In this document: positions 1 through 12,137 of the stretch, piece after piece
Numbering within the stretch: the first letter of the stretch is position 1
How the letters are laid out: each line of letters begins with the position of its first letter
Position numbers and translations under genes: made by a program
Notes under the pieces: generated by a model
Told to the model about the DNA's origin: nothing
What the model saw: the letters and a program-made list of their open reading frames with translations, nothing else
The model's database searches: none
Assembly: GCA_030760725.1 (NCBI GenBank)
Contig: JASWHV010000019.1
Span: 35,529,944-35,593,943 of the forward strand
Length of the DNA stretch: 64,000 nucleotides
Source of the DNA: Neostapfia colusana
Taxonomy: Eukaryota; Streptophyta; Magnoliopsida; Poales; Poaceae
Reading direction: 5' to 3'

Positions 1-1657
1 ATCCAACTTGATGAACCCCCTCTTTGGAAGCTCAACATAACTGGGTTTGGTCACTACGAGGCATTACTATTGCTTTGTCATCACGTATAGCACCCTTAGG
101 GTACAACACCCTCTCCAATGAGTTCAACTGTCATTCTTCTGTCAGAATGACCAATTTCTACCTATTCCAAATTTTAATCTGGTTCTGTGCATTTTCATGA
201 CTCAAGTTGAATACCAAAGTTAAAGTTAACTTTAGTATCTTTACAACGAGTACTCATTTGCCCTCAGATCAGCTTTGGTTAAAAAGTTATGCTAATCCAA
301 AGTCAACAGAATTCCTGGAAAAATTTTAACAGCACCTCCCTTGGAAGTGGCTGTTTTCAACCCTGATTTCCATTAAATTCTGTGCTGAAATTTCAGAATC
401 TTTGAATTGCAAAGATGTCACACATCTTCTACTCTCTCTAAGGAGGTATTATATGACAATTTTAGATTTTTCAACTGGGAGTTATGTTTGAAAAACGGAA
501 CAATTCAGAGAATGTTTTACTTTGTCCTGGTTGTGGACAGTTTACATTCCTCTGGAATTTAAGCCATCTTAAGGTGAGTTTCGGCTCTGGAAGTCTACAA
601 CAAAGTTGTAGAGTACTTAAATACCTTTCCAGAACTATATAGCACACATCTCTGGGCTAAAAGACCTGTGAGTTATGCCCTGTTGAAGATCAGCAAACGT
701 GCTGCCCAAAACAGAGCACTCTGTTTTTCAGTCTTTTGGCTACAATGCTCCACTATCCCATTCTTATACCCAACCAGGGTCCTAAATGTTGAACCTATAG
801 ATTTTAATTCCTTGTTATTGTTTTCATGCATATGGCTACAATATCTCGGTACTACGTTCCTCACAAAAGAAAATCCTAACCGGATTATACCGGCATATAC
901 GTCTCAAATGTAGCACTAAACGGTCTCTCGCACATGTTTTCTACACGAATACATACGTGGTTAATACCTGAAAAAGACCACACAATAATGGTGCACTCAA
1001 GGGTTTTGTTTCCATTTCAGGCAGTACCATATTTTAAAGTAAATACAAACGCCCGTATCATTGTCATACGGCCGTCCTTGAGCTAAGTCACGTCTCAAGG
1101 CACGTGATCGTGTTTCAACACCACACGACGGGGAACCAGAGTATGTCATGAACGGGTCGTCACGGTTGGGAATGTTATCAACCCAACAGATACCAGCTAC
1201 TGCACTGCAGGGCACGCCGATGGCAAGCGCTGCGTATGTCCCCCTGGGCTACTTCCAGACGAACACACTCTCGTGTTACTGACCACGCGATGGGGTCTCC
1301 ACTTACTTGCCTAATGCACGCTAGGGATCAGCGTTTCATATGAACTCAGGAACATGAAGAGTTCAAGAGTTTCATATTCACGTCTCACACCAAGCTGTGA
1401 GACTCCATCCCTGAACAACGTTCCTCGTTAGGGGAGCTAACCGAAATTGAACCGCTTTCGGTGGCGTTCCTTACCATACTTACCAGAGCGTAGGTGCGTC
1501 GTTACATAATTAAAATTCAGAATTATAACACATAGGTTAGTGCCACTTTAAGTAACTATACTAATATAGTCCTTACTTGGGCAGCTACCGATTCCTCACC
1601 GTATACCTAAGTTTTTCCCATAATGCAGTCCTTAAGTACTGTGCTATCCCCACTGCA
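1..1657 (-). other. E1 leader between PBS and gag (non-coding)
   Basis: AT-rich untranslated leader without a convincing reading frame. It holds blocks shared with the leaders of F, A and B, for example the stretch near 845-915 ending in a CGGCATATACG-like motif. No extra ORF of the kind seen in B and C is visible in the part that is present. Confidence 0.65.
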
Positions 1658-1669
1658 GCTCTGATACCA
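1658..1669 (-). other. E1 primer binding site (initiator Met tRNA type)
   Basis: On the minus strand this reads TGGTATCAGAGC, the usual plant PBS complementary to the 3' end of initiator methionine tRNA. It lies 3 nt inside the LTR boundary at 1673. Confidence 0.9.
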
Positions 1670-1713
1670 GGCTGTGGCGGACCGGAATCCGCTCATCCAG
1701 GATCGCAAAGGGT

Positions 1714-1734
1714 GGTGCCACGCGATGTAACACC
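1714..1734 (-). other. E1 U5 hairpin
   Basis: Arms GGTGTTA and TGGCACC around a 7-nt loop, pairing over 7 positions with two G-U wobbles in RNA. It is the E1 copy of a hairpin found at the same place in every LTR of the window. Confidence 0.6.
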
Positions 1735-1930
1735 CGACAGCACACGTCATAAGAACATAATATATTACATGGGAAAAACAACTGAAACTGTACAAACAGG
1801 TACAAACTTCAGTTACAACTATTGTTTATATTACACAGCGGAAGTCTACACTATACAACTCACGCCCGCCTATCTAGCAAAAGTTGGTTGCCCAGCCCTA
1901 GGGCAACCCACACTAGCTGCACTCCTCAGC

Positions 1931-3130
1931 TCAGCGCGGCGTGTACGGCTCCCACTCAGCCGTGGTCCCCGACGGAGGGTAACCCTCGCCGGTGGACTCG
2001 TACTCCGAGTCCGTGGGTGGCTCCTCACCTAAAAAACACTTAAGCAGCAACCGTGAGCACAAAGGCTCAGCAAGGCTTAACCGACTCACCTAAGCATGAA
2101 ACTCTACATGAGGGGTACAATGGACATAGGATAGTAACATTTCAGCAAAAGGACACGCCTACAAGTTCATCCTTAGTTCATCTTTTAGCAACAAGTTAAC
2201 AGTTAATGAAGTCTGAAATTTAGTAAGCAGTATTTGGTGGCACACATGTAGCAATACAATTATATCAACCAGCAATATTGAATCAACATGTTTCATCCAT
2301 TAATCTACGTCACGACTCAGTGACCAAGTGGTACTCTTCACCGCGAGGGACGGCGAATCGACTCGATATATACCTGCAGGGAAACCCAAAGAGCACGTCA
2401 CGTACGCCCACCCGTGGAGCTGCACAGCACGCTCACTCGATGTCGTACGGGACAACCTTTCACCCAACAGCCCAAACGTCGAACCGGTCGCACTGAAACG
2501 AGCAGGAGGTTCCCACACGGAGCATCTCTCTATGCCCGTTGGCAGATTTCCACCTTGCTGCCCTCAGCCTACACCTATAAATCTGTGCGTTATGCCTCGA
2601 CGCCCGGAGGTTTAGGCTACATCGGTTTATCGGGGCCCATATATCCGATATGCCTTCGGTACGTTCAAACTTGATCAGCGTGGGCCGCACACGGCTCGGT
2701 CCTCAATTGACACGGACAGGGCTTCACACACAAGACTCCCTCTTGCTGCGCCCTAGCCCCTGCCTAGCCTCATTTTCATTACTAATGTGATCTCACATCG
2801 CTCAACCGAACCCGTGCGTCCCAAGCCTATCTCGCGAGTAGATTCCAACTACTCGACTTGTACCGAAGCACTATGAATCTTTAAGCATAGCCTATCTACT
2901 CGAGGTCTTAGACACTACCCTCACTCTTTTAGGAACCTTTGGTTATGCAAGTGGGGTTTCATTCATCCTATACCTAATGCACAATCATACTTCATATGAC
3001 ACATGTAAACAAAGTAAGACTTATAAAAGGGTTAATGCAAACCGGGGCTTGCCTTGTTGCTGCTGGTTAGGGGTTAGTTCCTCTTGCGGAAGGAGGAAGT
3101 CCAGCACTTCCGGAGTCTCTTCTTCAATGG
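1931..3130 (-). other. Candidate spliced LTR reading frame, E1 copy
   Basis: Two open segments on the minus strand: segment a 3130-3053 (78 nt, after an AG) and segment b 2028-1931 (98 nt, after TTTTTTAG, ending in TGA). Segment a ends at a GC-type donor, CAAG|GCAAG. Segment a reads ...EEETPEVLDF... and b ends ...AEWEPYTPR. Splicing leaves 1 nt plus 2 nt, so the frame continues. There is no stop in either segment. The upstream start is not resolved, and I do not recognise the product. Confidence 0.4.
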
Positions 3131-5520
3131 CTACACGTTTAATACAATACTACATGTTAATTTGAATGCAATGTGTGAACTGGAATACCTCATTGCTAAT
3201 AACTCTAGCTAGCCCTTCCCTTTGGTTCTGAAATTTTTATGGTGGACTGGTAGGGTCCTAACCAGAGTTGTGACCAAGTTTTATTTGAAACAAAGTTCAT
3301 TTGAACCTTGTACAAATAGAAGCCCATTTGGTCAATAATTGAGCCTCTGGATGATTCCAGGGGTTTTCATGGCTCCAACCATTACTTTATGAAAACTAGA
3401 CTTTAAGATGGTTCTAATGGAGTTGGTTTTATGTCATTTGAAGAATTCTACCGAAAGTTATGCCCTAATTAAAATTTGAGAAAAATCTGAAAAATGTTTC
3501 TGTACATTTTTCTATTTTCTCAGGGCAGTTCTCTTAATCACCCCATCAGAGTAACTAAATAAAATTGGATGAGTCTGAAATTTTTACTGGGATTCAGGGA
3601 TTGTCTAATGAACCTCTCAGCCAAATTTCAGAATTTTTCATAAAGTAGTTCTCCAGATAAAATTCCCAACAGTTTAAACTTTAGGGATTTAATTCTGGAA
3701 AACTATTCACTTTCATGAGCTGAATTTGGTATTGCTGGAAAGTGCTCAGAGAGCTAAATCCAACCAAATTTGGTTCACTCGATTTGGAGCTTTCTAGCCA
3801 AAGTTATGAGGATTTGAAGTTTGGAATAATCCTGAAAATCGGGGGAAAATTTAAACTCTCGGGCCCGCGGGGACACGTGTCGAGCGCGGAGGTGTCCGGC
3901 ACACCGGAGATACCACACGTGTGGAGCGCGGAGGTGTCCGGCACACCGGAGCTCACAGGGTATTTGCGCGCCAGCACAGCCGATCCCTGGCCACACCCGG
4001 TCCCGGTTTAAATTCTTCAGCCGCTGACACGTGGGCCAGCCGGCTTCGTCTTCCTCCCGCCGTTTTCTCACGCCTGCGCCGCCGAACTCGCCGGAGCAGG
4101 CTCGGCGCTCGCCGGCTCACCGCTGCCGGACCTCCCAGGGGCTGAAACTCGCCGCCAGGGGGTTGTCGACGTCGAGGAACACGTCGGTGGTGTCAGGTCG
4201 GGCTGGGGGTGACCGGAAATAGCTCGGCGACGTGCCGCTGCCTCGGTTGAGGTTCGACACCGTCGACCGTGGTTTCTAAACCCGCCAACACCTCGAACAA
4301 ACGGCCCTACAGCATCAGTGTACCTCTAGGAAACTCGACAAGGTGTCAAAAGGGTTCAGGGATGGCGGCAAGTCGGTCGGCACCGTGTGACCGATCGTGC
4401 CCGCCATGACCGCCCTCGATCGAACTCGAAATTCATCACTCCTAGACAGTTTCACGCTATGGATGCAGAAAAGAACTTGATCGCCAGCTAGTTCATCGTC
4501 TATGTGTAAGATTTGATGACCTCCGAAAAATCATAGAGCGAGAATTTAAAGAAACCGTACCGGAAGCTTGGGTTACGGTCGCCGGAGCAAAAACTAGAAA
4601 TTCTCTGCGGGTTCTTCATGGTTGGCTTCCAAACTCGGAGGAGAGCCGCACGTTGGTCGCGTGCTCCTGTTGCCTCTCTCGCTGGACCGTGAAAACGCCT
4701 GTGGAACGCTGCTCACGGGCGCCTGACTCTCGGCTGAGGCTAGGTCGCCGCGGTGGCGATCGTTTTTGGGCAAAGGAGGTCGGAGCTCGAGGTTTCTGGC
4801 ATTGGAGAGGTGGAGTGCGAGCTCAGGTGGCTGTCTAGCAGCTCAGGGACAAAGGAGGAGATGGTTTTGCTGGTTTTCCCGATTGAGCAGAGAGCTGCGA
4901 CGAGAAACAATGCCGCTGCTCGGGTTTGCCCGCGAGAAGATAAAGCCGGCCGACTCCTGCTCAGCTGAGGCGGTGCCGGTCGCGTGGGGGCGCGAGCCAG
5001 CCGCCCTGGGCGCCAGTGCGCGGAGAGGGAAGCAGCTGGTGGCGCCGGTAGCTGCTCGGTGGCGCAGCCGACAGCTGCTCGGTGGGATTTCCCACCGAGA
5101 CTCTGACTTTGGGTGCAAGTTTCTCCTTCTCCCCTCTATGACATGTGGGTCCCACCCGGGGTTTTAACTTCTGAAATTTACTCCTAATCACTGTTGTGAA
5201 CAATGAGCCCCATAATACCCCTGGTGATTCAAATTATTCACCCCTGAGCCATTTGAATTGAATAGAATTCAAATTGGGTTCGGTTTGAGTTAATTTCAGC
5301 ACAAGTTCAGTTTTGAATTCAAATAAAGTTTGAATTCGTCCCACTTAGCTCATGTCAAGATCAACTCCGAATGGAGTGAAAATTGGTGTGGTGTGGTGAT
5401 GAACACTTCAAATGTGTGCCAAAACTGAGGCCCATACACTTGGGCAACTACCGAATCCTCACCGTATACCTAAGTTTTTCCCATAATGCAGTCCTTAAGT
5501 ACTGTGCTATCCCCAGAGCA

Positions 5521-5532
5521 GCTCTGATACCA
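5521..5532 (-). other. E2 primer binding site
   Basis: Reads TGGTATCAGAGC on the minus strand, 3 nt from the LTR edge at 5536, as in E1. The adjoining leader (5439-5520) is nearly identical to 1570-1657 of E1. Confidence 0.9.
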
Positions 5533-5576
5533 GGCTGTGGCGGACTGGAATCTGCTCATCCAGGATCGCAGAGGTT

Positions 5577-5597
5577 GGTGCCGCGCGATGCGACACC
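5577..5597 (-). other. E2 U5 hairpin
   Basis: Arms GGTGTCG and CGGCACC with a 7-nt loop; seven pairs including one G-U. Confidence 0.6.
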
Positions 5598-5792
5598 CGA
5601 CAGCACACGTCATAAGAACACATTATATTACATGGGAAAAACAAACTGAATGTACAAAGTAGTACACTTCTCAGTTACAAATTAGGGCCTTTATTACACA
5701 GCGGAAGTTTCTTTTATACAACTCACGCCCGCCTATCTAGCAAAAGTGGTTGCCCAGCCCTAGTGCAACCCACACTAGCTGCACTCCTCAGC

Positions 5793-6994
5793 TCAGCGCG
5801 GCGTGTACGGCTCCCACTCAGCCGTGGTCCCCGACGGAGGGTAACCCTCGCCGGTGGACTCATACTTCGAGTCCGTGGGTGGCTCCTCACCTGAAAAACA
5901 CTTAAGCAGCAACCGTGAGCACGAAGGCTCAGCAAGGCTTAACCGACTCACCTAAGCATGAAACTCTGTATGAGATGTACCATGACATAGGGTAGCAATG
6001 TTGCAGCAAATGGACACGCCTACAAGTTCATCCTTAGTTCATCTTTTAGCAACAAGTTAACAGTTCATGAAGCTGAAATTTAGTGAGCAATATTTGCTGG
6101 CACACATGTAGCAATACAATTATTTCATAACAGCAATATGGAATCATAACATTTCATTCATTAGTCTACATTACGACGCAGTGAACAAGCGGTACTCGTC
6201 ACAGCGAGGGACGGCGAATCGACTCGATATACACCTGCAGGGAAACCCAAAGAGCACGTCACGTATGCCCACCCGTGGAGCTGCACAGCACGCTCACTCG
6301 ATGTCGTACGGGACAACCTTTCACCCAACAGCCCAAACATCGAACCGGTCGCACCGAAACAAGCAGGAGGTTCCCCACACGGAGCATCTCTCTATGCCCG
6401 TTGGCAGATTTCCACCTTGCTGCCCTCAGCGTACACCTATAAATTGGTGCGTTATGCCTCGACGCCTGGAGGTGTAGGCTACATCGGTTTATCGGGGCCC
6501 ATATATCCGATATGCCTTCGGTACGTTCAATACTTGTTCAGCAGGGCCGCACACGGATCGGTCATCAATCGACACGGACAGGGCCGCACATACAAGACTC
6601 CCTCTTGCTGCGCCCTAGTCCCTGCTTAGTCTCATTTTCATTACTAAAGTGATCTCACATCACTCCACCGAACCCGTGCGTTCCCAAGCCTAAACTAGCG
6701 AGTAGATTCCAACTACTCGACTTGTACCGAAGTCCTATGAAACATTAAGCATAGCCTGCCTACTCGAGGTCTTAGACACTACCCTCACTCTTTTAGGAAC
6801 CTTTGGTTATGCAAGTGGGGTTCCATTCATCCTACACCTAATGCACAATCATACTCCACATGACTCATGTAAACAAAGTAAAACTTATAAAATGGTTAAT
6901 GCAAACCGGGGCTTGCCTTGTTGCTGCTGGTCCAGGGTTAGTTCCTCTTCCGGAAGTAGGAAGTCCAGCACTTCCGGAGTCTCTTATTCAATGG
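5793..6994 (-). other. Candidate spliced LTR reading frame, E2 copy (one stop)
   Basis: Segment a 6994-6917 (78 nt) and segment b 5890-5793 (98 nt). Same AG acceptors, GC donor and phase as in E1. Segment a has one in-frame TAA where E1 has a GAA codon, so this copy is damaged. Segment b is open to its TGA and keeps the EWEPYTP-type ending. Confidence 0.35.
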
Positions 6995-9585
6995 CTACAC
7001 GTTAATGAAACATTATATGTTAATTTAAATGCAATGTGAGTCTAGGGTAATACTTCTGCTATTAGTTATAATAACCAGTCGCTAACAACTGGAACTCTGT
7101 TTAAGAATTTAAAGATGAACTGGTTGTTGGTGGTTTGGCTTAGACTTAATCCCCCTGGTTAAATGCTAAGGGATTTTCCCTCTTTTCCATATTAATCCCT
7201 CAAGTGGTTAAACATGACAGGGGTGATCCAGAGCTCCAATGGAGCTGAGAATTTTTGTGTGGGTTCATTGTCACAAGAAAACTCTCTGGACCAAACACTA
7301 GCACTTTTCATTTAGTGGTTTGCTCAGAATAATTCTCGTAGCAAATAAGCAAAGACGAATTAATTCTGAGGTAATACCCTTGTTCATGCCCAACTTAGTG
7401 AACTATAATTTCAATTATAGCTCATAGAGTTTGCAGGAATTTTCCTAATATTTTTGGAGCTAAGATTTGCCCAGAACTGAATTTCCAAGTTTTGGAAATT
7501 CTCTGAAAATGTTTCTGTATTCAAATGAACACAGCACCTTCAAATTTGAATTGCTCTGACCAAATCAACTCCAAATGGTCTGAAACTTTTACAGGGGTTC
7601 ACTAATGTCCTCAAGAACATTCTGGCAAAATTTGGGGATTTTTGGATGCACCAAACTCCCTCTAAAATTCTTTTTCTGAAAAGTTTTAAAGAATTTGCCA
7701 GAATTAATTAATCGGTTTCATACAAATTGGGTTTCAGATTTGGATTGTACTCAGTTAGAGGAATCCAACAAAGTTTGTTTCATAATTTTTGGATTCTCCT
7801 ACCCCGAGTTGTGGTCCTCCAAAGTTTGAACTACAAACTGGACATTTCAAAATGTTTAAATGTCTGCCAGTGGGTCCCACCCGGCAGTCTTCTCCTTCCT
7901 CGCGCCAAACAGGGGTCCGCGGCGGCGCACTCCGGCGAGCGTCGCCGGAACCGCTTTCCCGGCCGTCTCCCGACCCCAAACTCGCCGCCCCGCCCTAACT
8001 CACGACGCTGAACTCATCTCGGGGTTCGCCGGCGGCCGTAGCTCACCAGAACAGGGCTCCCGACGGTGACAGCGGCGGTTAGGGTTCCGGCGTGGTCGGG
8101 AATGCGTTACAACGCATCAAAACGATCGGCAAAGGGTCGGAGAGCACCACGGGAGTTCGGGGGTGACGGGAATGGCCGCCAAATCCCATGAAATGGTCGG
8201 CAACCTAGGGCTCCGCGGTGACCCGAGCTATTATTCCATGGCGGCCCCAAAAACAACCCAAACCCGGCCATTTCTGGGTCATTTCCCTTGATTCTTGGTC
8301 GAGGAGGGCCGCTAGGGAGTGAGGAAGGTGTGTGTAGTCTCACCCGAGCTGCGTTGGCCGGTGCAGCTAGAATTTTGGGTTAGACCGACCCCTACCCGGT
8401 TGCACTAGTTCTCGGGATTCTTAGGAATTCTCAGTGCACGGTCTATCAATGGCTAGGTGGGTTGCAGCCACACAATCTGGAGACTAAGGCGCACCTTTTC
8501 CGTGTAGAAGTCCGGCGGTGAAACTGACCGTGGCATGCTGTCCACGGGGAGCAATCCTCAGCTTTCCGCCGGTGCTCTGTTCCTGGCCGCCCGTTGCCGA
8601 ATTGCACGCGCCACAGGCTAGGAGTTTCGGGGTTGTGGGGCTAACGTGGTAGAGCATGCACAGGCGCTGCTTTTTGGTGCTGCTGGCACGAGCAACCGAG
8701 GCTTGGTTGGTGCCGGCGATCGGGAAAAGAGAGCGCTGGTGAGCTCCGGTTCTGTGCGGGGGTGAGGGAAACAGCGAGCGTGCTATCAATGAATAAGGCG
8801 ACGTGCTGCTGTTTGCTCCCGGGGTAAAGATCGGGCCGAGACGCGGAGCCGGCAAGCTGGTCGCCAGCGCGCGAGGAGGGGGCGAGGTGGCTGCTCGGTT
8901 GGCTCGGTATCGAGCGCTGCCGAGGCCCGGTAAACCGAGTTCGCTCGGTGTTGACTTAGGCCCGAAGGCTAGCTGACTGGTGGGCCCTCTTCTCCCCCCT
9001 AATCTTCTCTGTTGCGCAAATATCCCATCTACTCAAAATTGAAAAGGGAACTTAGCCACCAATTCAGAGGAAGAATTTGAATTCATTAACTTCAAACTGG
9101 TTTGGCCACATTCCCTTCATATTTGAATTTGAAACTTCAAATTCAGTTTGAATTGTTACAAATTCGGCTCCCGACAAGATGAAGTCCAATGGGACTGAAA
9201 ATTGGTGGGGTCACTCACGAAAATATGCTGAGTTTGAATATGAAGCTAACTTTTGAATTTGAGTGATGAAAGTTGCTACAATTTGAATTTACATCCAAAT
9301 TGGCCTCTTTTTCAAATACGTCCAAAAGTGCCTCAAAAAGTGTTGGATTTCTATGAAACTTGGACTGAACCTTCCCAAGACTTTTTAAGTTCTAGGGGTG
9401 AGCTCAACCTCTCATGTTCATGTGTCCAAATCCCACGTTGTGAAAATGAAGGCTTTCCCCTCTAATTACTCTTTTGATGGAGGTTACTTGCTCTTCACAA
9501 TATTTCCTAAGATATCCACAATAAAAACTATGGTGTTGTGAGGTGAAGAAAAGTTTTTGCAAGTCCCTTTTCTTGGGCTTTTACA

Positions 9586-10598
9586 CGGTGTTGAAACGGA
9601 GGTGCACGCGGAACCATCCTTTGCTGCTGCTTCTGCTGCTGCTGTGGTGGATAGGTCGGTCAGAAGCCTGGCGCATTATATTGTCGCCCGCGAAACTGCG
9701 GCGGTCGCGCCGGTGGCTGCCATCTCTGACCGGATGGTGAGCGATACACCACGCGGTATTTTTGTGGTGCTCCACCACTGCTGCTCGTCAGTGCGCTGCG
9801 TTTCCTCTTATTAGAACCGCGCTCATGCTGGGAATTCTCTTGTAGAATCACGGCATTAACTAGGTTGTTGAATGTGCCACGATTGCTTTGGGCGAGATGA
9901 ACCTTCATCTTGGAATTCAGGCCCCGGAAGAACACGTTGCGCTTGTCTTCCTCCGCTCTCACAAATCCTGGAGCATACTGCGCCAGACGATTGAATGACC
10001 TGGAGTACTCATGAGCACTCCTCTCGCCTTGCTTCAGCGCCAGGAACTCCTGGAGCTTCCTATCCATAACACCAGGAGGTATGTGATAGGCGCGGAAAGC
10101 CTCCCGGAACCCCGTCCATGTGACGGCATGGGCAGCAGGTAATGAGGCGATGTAGTTCGCCCACCATGTACCGGCTTCTCCATGAATCTGTTGCGCTGCG
10201 TACAGCGCCTTCTGGTGTTCAGTGCACTGTAGCAGCCCGAACTTCGCCTCCAGAGTACGGATAAAGCTGTCCGCCTCCAAAGGCTCTTCGGCCTCCGTGA
10301 AGACCTGTGGAAGGGTCGCCGGGAAGTCTGAATATGAACTTTGTTGGGGCTGGCATTGCCCATTGTCTTGGTGTCCTCCTGGACGGGACACATTCTTCTG
10401 AACTAGCATCCGCAGCAACTCGGTTTACTCGTCACGCGAGCCGAGTACTGCAGCGAGAACATCCGCAAGATTTTTTGGAAGTTCTGGCGGTGGAGGAGGT
10501 TGTTGCTGCTGCATCGTGGTTTGCTCCGGAGGTGGAGACTCATCACCACGAACCTGACTCGGACCTCCCTCCTCTTGCGTGGACCGTGTACGCACCAT
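9586..10598 (-). pseudogene. gag: Element F gag, 5' part, broken
   Basis: Starts at an ATG (10598-10596) one base after a 3' splice-like CAG. The frame carries the retrotransposon Gag capsid region: a Gln-rich N-terminus, the QQSSYSDFPAT motif, then AKFGLLQC, WWANYI, FRAYHIPPGVM and QGERSAHEYSRSFN, all matching Gag of elements B and A. Two in-frame stops are visible, TAA at 10427-10425 and TGA at 9662-9660. The frame is then cut just before the zinc knuckle by insertion of E2 at 9585/9586. The rest of gag-pol should lie to the left, outside the window. Gag would form the particle core, but this copy cannot make it. Confidence 0.85.
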
Positions 10599-11526
10599 TC
10601 TGCATTCATATCATTCAAACGATCAGCACATGTTGGCTTATTGCATCCAGTCTATACAATAGTTGCGAGAATGGAATAAATAATGCGCATAACAATCACA
10701 CATATGGATAAAGTATAAACTTTATGCTACATATACATCCCTGGACAATGTCACACGATCGAGTTCCAAAATGATGAACTTTATGGATTAAAAGTTCATT
10801 TCGACCATCGTGGGTCGCCACGGGATGTTATGTGTGTTAGCCCGCGTAGTTCCTCGCTATTGTACTGGACCCTAACATGTCCTCGCTCAAAATGATATTG
10901 TTAATGCGTCAACTTTTCGACTCCAACTTTCTGTTCTACAACTGCTGGACGTCGAATTGTGAAACTAAGTGTTTTGGTTGAAACACTACGACATGTGTTC
11001 AGTGTCCGGCTTCTGGTCCAGCAGACCAGTTGGAAAAGTTTAACTGTTTTGGCCACCTCAGAAGCAAAATATGGACTATAGTTCAACAAAAAAATCGTAG
11101 TAGACTCAACAAGGAATCCATATTGTATTTATTTGTCTCTATGGCCTTCCTAGTTTGTAAGTTATGACTTCTACAAGTTGACAGAATTTTCTCAGGAATT
11201 TTGACAGCACCTCCTTTGCAAGTTGCTGTTTTGTTTACAAAATTCCATCTTTTTCTGCCATCAACCTAGGAAAACACTGAACTACAAAGTTGTAGCATAT
11301 TTCCTATACTTTCCAATGATGTCTTGCTTGACCCTTAGAATTTTTTCTACAGAAAGTTGTGGTCGAAATACAAAAAACTCCAGAGAGCATTTTTGGTCTG
11401 CCCTGTTTCTGTACAATCCCTACTCATCTGAGATTTTCATCCATTTGGAAGGAGATTTTGTTCAGGAGCTCTACAGAAAAGTTATAGACGACTGCAAAAC
11501 CTTTCCAGAATGGTATCCCACACTTC

Positions 11527-11531
11527 CATTG
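11527..11531. repeat. Target site duplication of element C, left copy
   Basis: CATTG directly before the LTR; repeated at 56774-56778. Confidence 0.95.
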
Positions 11532-12137
11532 TGTAAGGGCCTCAGTTTTCAACACATAGTTGAAGTGTTCATCACCATACACACACACCTCATTTGAGGA
11601 AATATGATGAACACAAATGAAGAGCAAGTAACCACCATCAACATGCTCATTAGAGAACAAACTCACATATTGCAAAAGTGATATTTCCCACATGTGATAT
11701 AGGTGGCCTGGACATATGAAAACTCCTACACATTGCTAAGGATGTCCTTGCCAAGTTTCACCCAAATTCAAAACCTTTTTGACGTCATTTTGGGTATAGC
11801 TAGAAAGAAGGCAGTTTGAAACCATATTCAAATTCAAACTGTTTTTATCCCATGAATTCAAAAGTGGGGGGCATATTCTTATTCAGCACATTTTTGTAAG
11901 CTCACACACCAATTTTCACTCCATTTGGAGTTCATCTTGACATGAGCTAAGTGGGACAAATTCAAACTTTGTTTGAATTTCAAACTGAACTTGTGCTGAA
12001 ATTCATTCAAACCAAACCAATTTGAATTCTACTCAATTCAAATGGCTCATGGGTGAATAATTTGAATCACCATGGGTATTTTGGGGCTCACTGTTTACAA
12101 CAGTGATTAGGAGTAAATTTCAGAGGTTAAATTGTAA

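Larger units (their letters stand above)
1..5438 (-). mobile_element. Element E1, partial Ty3/gypsy LTR retrotransposon (5' LTR and leader)
   Basis: Read on the minus strand this is an LTR (1673-5438), a primer binding site and about 1.65 kb of untranslated leader running off the left edge before gag would begin. The leader matches that of element A, with the same blocks near 180-330 and 600-900. The outer LTR edge abuts position 5439, where a second copy of the post-PBS leader starts; this is why I read E1 as inserted in the leader of element E2. The 3' part of E1 and the second target-site copy (expected CTTGG) are outside the window. Family assignment is by homology to the complete elements here. 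Confidence 0.8.
1673..5438 (-). repeat. E1 5' LTR (3,766 bp), mosaic of two LTR types
   Basis: In element orientation it begins TGTATGGGCCTCAG and ends with the inverted TG/CA terminus beside the PBS. The U3 side (about 3230-5438) resembles the LTRs of elements B and C, including the start, the CCCACATGTCA box near 5140 and a GC-rich block at about 3850-5160. The U5 side (1673 to about 3140) resembles E2 and E3. It carries the U5 hairpin at 1714-1734 and the two open segments of the candidate spliced frame. Confidence 0.85.
5439..9585 (-). mobile_element. Element E2, partial LTR retrotransposon (5' LTR and 97 bp of leader)
   Basis: On the minus strand: a 5' LTR (5536-9585), the PBS and 97 bp of leader, which is then cut by E1 at 5438/5439. 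The right edge of the LTR abuts the gag of element F in mid-codon run, with no leader or PPT between, so E2 is inserted in F gag. The expected target duplication is CGGTG at 9586-9590; the other copy lies outside the window. Confidence 0.75.
5536..9585 (-). repeat. E2 5' LTR (4,050 bp)
   Basis: In element orientation it begins TGTAAAAGCCC and ends CA beside the PBS. The U3 side is of the element A type (shared blocks near 7140-7760), the U5 side is E type. A GC-rich block occupies about 7900-8960. The right boundary is inferred from the TG/CA rule and from where F gag homology stops, so it may be off by a few bases. Confidence 0.75.
9586..11531 (-). mobile_element. Element F, left fragment (gag and leader)
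   Basis: Gag (9586-10598) and the gag-proximal leader (10599-11531). Reading across element C, position 11531 continues at 56779: the joined leader aligns with the E1 leader around positions 620-700, which proves that both pieces belong to one element. 10599-11531 has no other gene. Confidence 0.8.

Noticed and set aside
10307..10711. Plus-strand frame of 134 codons
   Set aside because: It lies antisense to the gag of element F and overlaps its start; a shadow frame.
11424..11693. Antisense frame at the LTR start (MWEI..LLQ...SLFSNEH), also seen at 21932, 33180 and near 52890
   Set aside because: The B and C LTRs are very similar in DNA here, which is enough to keep it open. It ends at different points, runs against the element and has no other support.
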